Source of the DNA: Gammaproteobacteria bacterium
GTDB lineage: Bacteria > Pseudomonadota > Gammaproteobacteria > Xanthomonadales > Xanthomonadaceae
NCBI GenBank assembly: GCA_024642445.1
Contig: JAHEBG010000004.1
Span: 8,526 to 15,773 of the forward strand
Direction of reading: 5' to 3'
Length of the DNA: 7,248 bases
Position numbers and translations under genes: made by a program
Notes under the pieces: generated by a model
Databases searched by the model: none
What the model saw: the letters and a program-made list of their open reading frames with translations, nothing else
What the model was told of the DNA's origin: nothing
Part shown: positions 6,041 to 7,248 of the stretch, one piece after another
How positions within the stretch are numbered: the stretch's first letter is position 1
How the letters are laid out: the number at the start of each line of letters is the position of its first letter

Positions 6041-7248
6041 GGCATTGCCTTAGGGCATTGCAGACGTTTGCTGCCCGCGCCGCTCAGTGGTTTGCATCCA
6101 AATGGATAGCCACGCGCCTGCCACAAAGCAACAAAACCGGTACGTTCGGCGATAGTAAAAAACCGAGGATCTTCCCAAACCGCAGCGTATTCGGGTTGCC
6201 AAAAAATGCGCATCACATAGCGATTGGATCCAAGCGTTGGGTCAACTTTGGTGATGGCCAGCCAGCGCTCAAGAATTCTATCAGACAAGCCTAAAGCAAA
6301 TAGACTTTCGTCAAGAGTATCGGGGGGCAATAAATCCAGATAGGCTTTTTTGTCGCCGGTACCCAGTACCGCCTTCTCAAATGCATTCAAGCCCGCGGAT
6401 GAGGACCCAGGGTTTGTTTCATCCACCAATGATCTGCAAAGAGCCAAGCCTTTATTGCGCTGGCCCTGAGTAATTAATTTCCAACCATATAGCAGCTGGC
6501 CATAGCTCCAGCCTTGACTGTCAGCCAAGGCCATTTCCACTGCACCGCGCTTGTCGTCTCTTAGCATAAACAGCGCAGTACCCAAGTAGCCGTGGTTGAT
6601 GCCGGATAGTGGATCAATGCTTATTGCCTGCTCCAAGACAGGAATAGCCGCATTGGCATAGCCGACGACCATCAGACTGTTGCCATACCAGAGCTTAGGC
6701 GTGGAATCGGTAGAAGGCATGGCTGCGGCTTGGGCAAGTATATCCAGGCCTTCGGCCATTTTATTGCGTTCGACCAGCAAGTTGCCTCGAAGTGCTAATA
6801 ACAGCGGATGCTTAGGCAACAAATGCTCTGCCCGTTCCATGGCACCGTTCATCGCCAAGTAGCTTTCTTTCTCATTGATATCTGTTTCGTAGCCAGGCAA
6901 AACATAGTGGGTAGCCGCTAGATAGACCCAGGCTTCGCCGAATTTCGGGTCACGTTCAACGGCGAATGCTAGATCATCCCGCGCTTTTTTAAGTTCGCTA
7001 CGTTTGAAGAAGCGCGTACGCCCTCTAAGAAAACGTTCATAGGCGGTCATATCATCCGTGGCAACAGACACATTGACATTTTTCCCCACAGGCAGCAGAC
7101 CTACCAACTCATCTGAAATTGCCTGCGCGATTTCTTCTTGTACCTTGAAGACATCAATTAGATCGCGGTCGTAGGTTTGCGACCAAAGGTGGAAGCCGTC
7201 GCTGGTTCGTATCAGCTGGGCGGTGATTCGCACGGTATTGCCCTGCTT
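6037..7248 (-). CDS. TolB-like/TPR membrane protein, 3' part (start lies outside the window)
   Basis: The frame is open to the window edge, so 403 C-terminal residues are visible and the start lies upstream. The first visible residues finish a TolB-like domain: KQGNTVRITAQLI followed by GFHLWSQTYDRDL and an amphipathic helix, as in the complete paralogs downstream. A linker leads into degenerate TPR helices from about visible residue 68, with helix-turn signatures such as AVERDPKFGEAW and AISIDPLSG. The C-terminus (visible residues about 349-398) has the family ending FWQPEYAAVWEDPRF, then GFVALWQARGYPFGC and a second Cys near the end; this tail is the most canonical of the four paralogs. By analogy the missing part should hold the membrane anchor and the first half of the TolB-like domain. 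The TGA stop overlaps the next start (ATGA), so the two are probably translationally coupled. Family assignment is firm; the cellular role is unknown, probably a periplasmic protein-interaction scaffold. Confidence 0.9.
   Translation of the reverse strand, partial: KQGNTVRITAQLIRTSDGFHLWSQTYDRDLIDVFKVQEEIAQAISDELVGLLPVGKNVNVSVATDDMTAYERFLRGRTRFFKRSELKKARDDLAFAVERDPKFGEAWVYLAATHYVLPGYETDINEKESYLAMNGAMERAEHLLPKHPLLLALRGNLLVERNKMAEGLDILAQAAAMPSTDSTPKLWYGNSLMVVGYANAAIPVLEQAISIDPLSGINHGYLGTALFMLRDDKRGAVEMALADSQGWSYGQLLYGWKLITQGQRNKGLALCRSLVDETNPGSSSAGLNAFEKAVLGTGDKKAYLDLLPPDTLDESLFALGLSDRILERWLAITKVDPTLGSNRYVMRIFWQPEYAAVWEDPRFFTIAERTGFVALWQARGYPFGCKPLSGAGSKRLQCPKAMP
6048..6051 (-). promoter_or_regulatory. 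Ribosome binding site for the 621-residue paralog
   Basis: On the minus strand AAGG sits 7 bases before the ATG at 6040, inside the last codons of the upstream paralog. Together with the ATGA overlap it fixes the start and points to reinitiation by ribosomes finishing the preceding gene. Confidence 0.65.

Noticed and set aside
7231..7233. GTG as the start of the partial paralog
   Set aside because: The frame continues upstream to the window edge with KQGNT, which completes the conserved TolB-like motif (VRKQGN type), so this GTG is an internal valine.
1..7248. Insertion sequences, CRISPR, tRNA or phage signals
   Set aside because: No transposase-like frame, terminal inverted repeats, regular spaced repeats or cloverleaf was seen on either strand.
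463..7248. Identification as TolB of the Tol-Pal system or as adenylate cyclase
   Set aside because: There is no beta-propeller of TolB and no class III cyclase domain. Only the N-terminal TolB-like/FlgO-like fold and TPR repeats are present.

Overview
The whole window is read from the minus strand. It holds a tight head-to-tail cluster of paralogous genes for membrane-anchored proteins of the TolB-like/FlgO-like plus TPR type (COG5616-like). Running with transcription, from high to low coordinates, there is the 3' two-thirds of one paralog (6037-7248, start outside the window), two complete paralogs of 621 and 622 residues (4175-6040 and 2304-4172), and a complete 613-residue paralog (463-2304). 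These are followed by a 57-codon fragment that looks like the N-terminus of another subtype of the same superfamily (293-466), and by the 5' part of a DUF6090-like membrane protein gene (1-250, running out of the window). The last two are short or cut by the window edge but are supported by their translations. No RNA gene, insertion sequence, CRISPR array or plus-strand gene could be supported.

The organism is most likely a gammaproteobacterium. The base composition is moderate (about half GC by eye). Large families of TolB-like/TPR proteins and DUF6090-type proteins are, from general knowledge, common in Xanthomonadales, Alteromonadales and related environmental lineages. The genus cannot be given from this sequence.

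The junctions are extremely compact. There is an ATGA overlap at 6037-6040, a 2-base gap at 4173-4174, a TAATG overlap at 2304, and an ATGA overlap at 463-466, each with a Shine-Dalgarno sequence inside the 3' end of the preceding gene. This implies one transcript with translational coupling. Its promoter must lie beyond position 7248.

Each complete protein has the same plan: a basic N-terminus, two close membrane segments, a conserved basic loop, a third membrane segment, a variable linker, a TolB-like domain and a variable TPR tail. By charge distribution the TolB-like and TPR parts should face the periplasm. The anchors are nearly identical while the TPR tails differ strongly. This suggests a set of receptors or scaffolds that share one membrane module and differ in the partners they bind; that role is inference.

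The main points of interest are evolutionary. The 5' ends of two neighbouring paralogs are about 95% identical over about 270 bases, then identity falls abruptly to about 62%. Just past that breakpoint one of them looks more like the third paralog. This is a mosaic pattern expected from gene conversion within the array. At the downstream end the array appears to be eroding: a paralog is cut off after its first membrane segment and abuts a DUF6090-like gene that may have its own promoter.
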